From Desulfovibrio sp. (GTDB taxonomy: Bacteria > Desulfobacterota > Desulfovibrionia > Desulfovibrionales > Desulfovibrionaceae), in NCBI RefSeq assembly GCF_009712225.1, contig NZ_WASP01000019.1, positions 1-41,641 on the forward strand: a stretch of 41,641 nucleotides of DNA. The letters run 5' to 3'. Each line of letters starts with the position of its first letter. The first letter of the stretch is position 1. Positions 41,637-41,641 of this stretch are shown piece after piece. Both the position numbers and the translations under genes were made by a program. Under the pieces are notes generated by a model. The model ran no database searches. It saw only the letters and a list, made by a program, of their open reading frames with translations, and had not been told where the DNA came from.

Positions 41637-41641
41637 GGAGG

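Overview
This 41.6 kb window looks like a chromosomal contig from a sulfate-reducing deltaproteobacterium of the Desulfovibrio group. The evidence is a flgI-flgJ-flgN-flgK-flgL-csrA-fliW cluster next to a flgM pair, a two-subunit lactate/glycolate-type dehydrogenase (FAD subunit plus CCG-domain Fe-S subunit), moderately high GC content, a cysteine-rich PAS chemoreceptor, and protein sequences that read as Desulfovibrio throughout. No phage, IS element, CRISPR array, rRNA or tRNA gene was seen. The right end is a 30-base G run and is best read as a contig-end artefact.

Layout. 57-1436 is an MFS exporter. 1494-10369 is a flagellar block: a near-consensus sigma-28 promoter drives a small conserved protein and FlgM; after a strong terminator, a candidate sigma-54 promoter precedes flgI-flgJ, and a second, near-perfect sigma-54 promoter precedes flgN-flgK-flgL, followed by csrA-fliW. 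10371-11030 is a gene-free, structure-rich gap. 11031-20871 is housekeeping: ynfA, rpoZ-dnaJ, a TtcA-like PP-loop enzyme, an M23 peptidase, an LpoA-like lipoprotein with gatC-gatA, and dnaK. 20872-27003 holds a chemoreceptor, the dnaX-ybaB-recR operon and ilvE. 27287-37568 is a run of plus-strand metabolic and membrane genes: a hydantoinase-family protein, a GNAT acetyltransferase, trmL, cbiB, a TauE-type permease, a large RND pump, a cysteine-cluster protein and ribBA. 37681-41599 carries a small b-type-cytochrome-like membrane protein, a 570-base regulatory region and the lactate dehydrogenase pair.

How it fits together. The flagellar promoters follow the usual hierarchy: sigma-54 for rod, ring and hook-junction genes, sigma-28 for FlgM, and CsrA/FliW for post-transcriptional control of flagellin. 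The lactate dehydrogenase pair would feed electrons from the organism's main carbon source. Its upstream region has paired palindromes, one of them overlapping a candidate -35 box.

Nothing here is clearly a new multi-gene system. The most interesting signals are regulatory or domain-level: the sigma-28/sigma-54 promoter set, Asp-box modules shared by FlgK and FlgL, a FlgJ with a very long disordered tail, a possible structured RNA at 10622-10785, a large hairpin at 14983-15034, and the lactate operator region.
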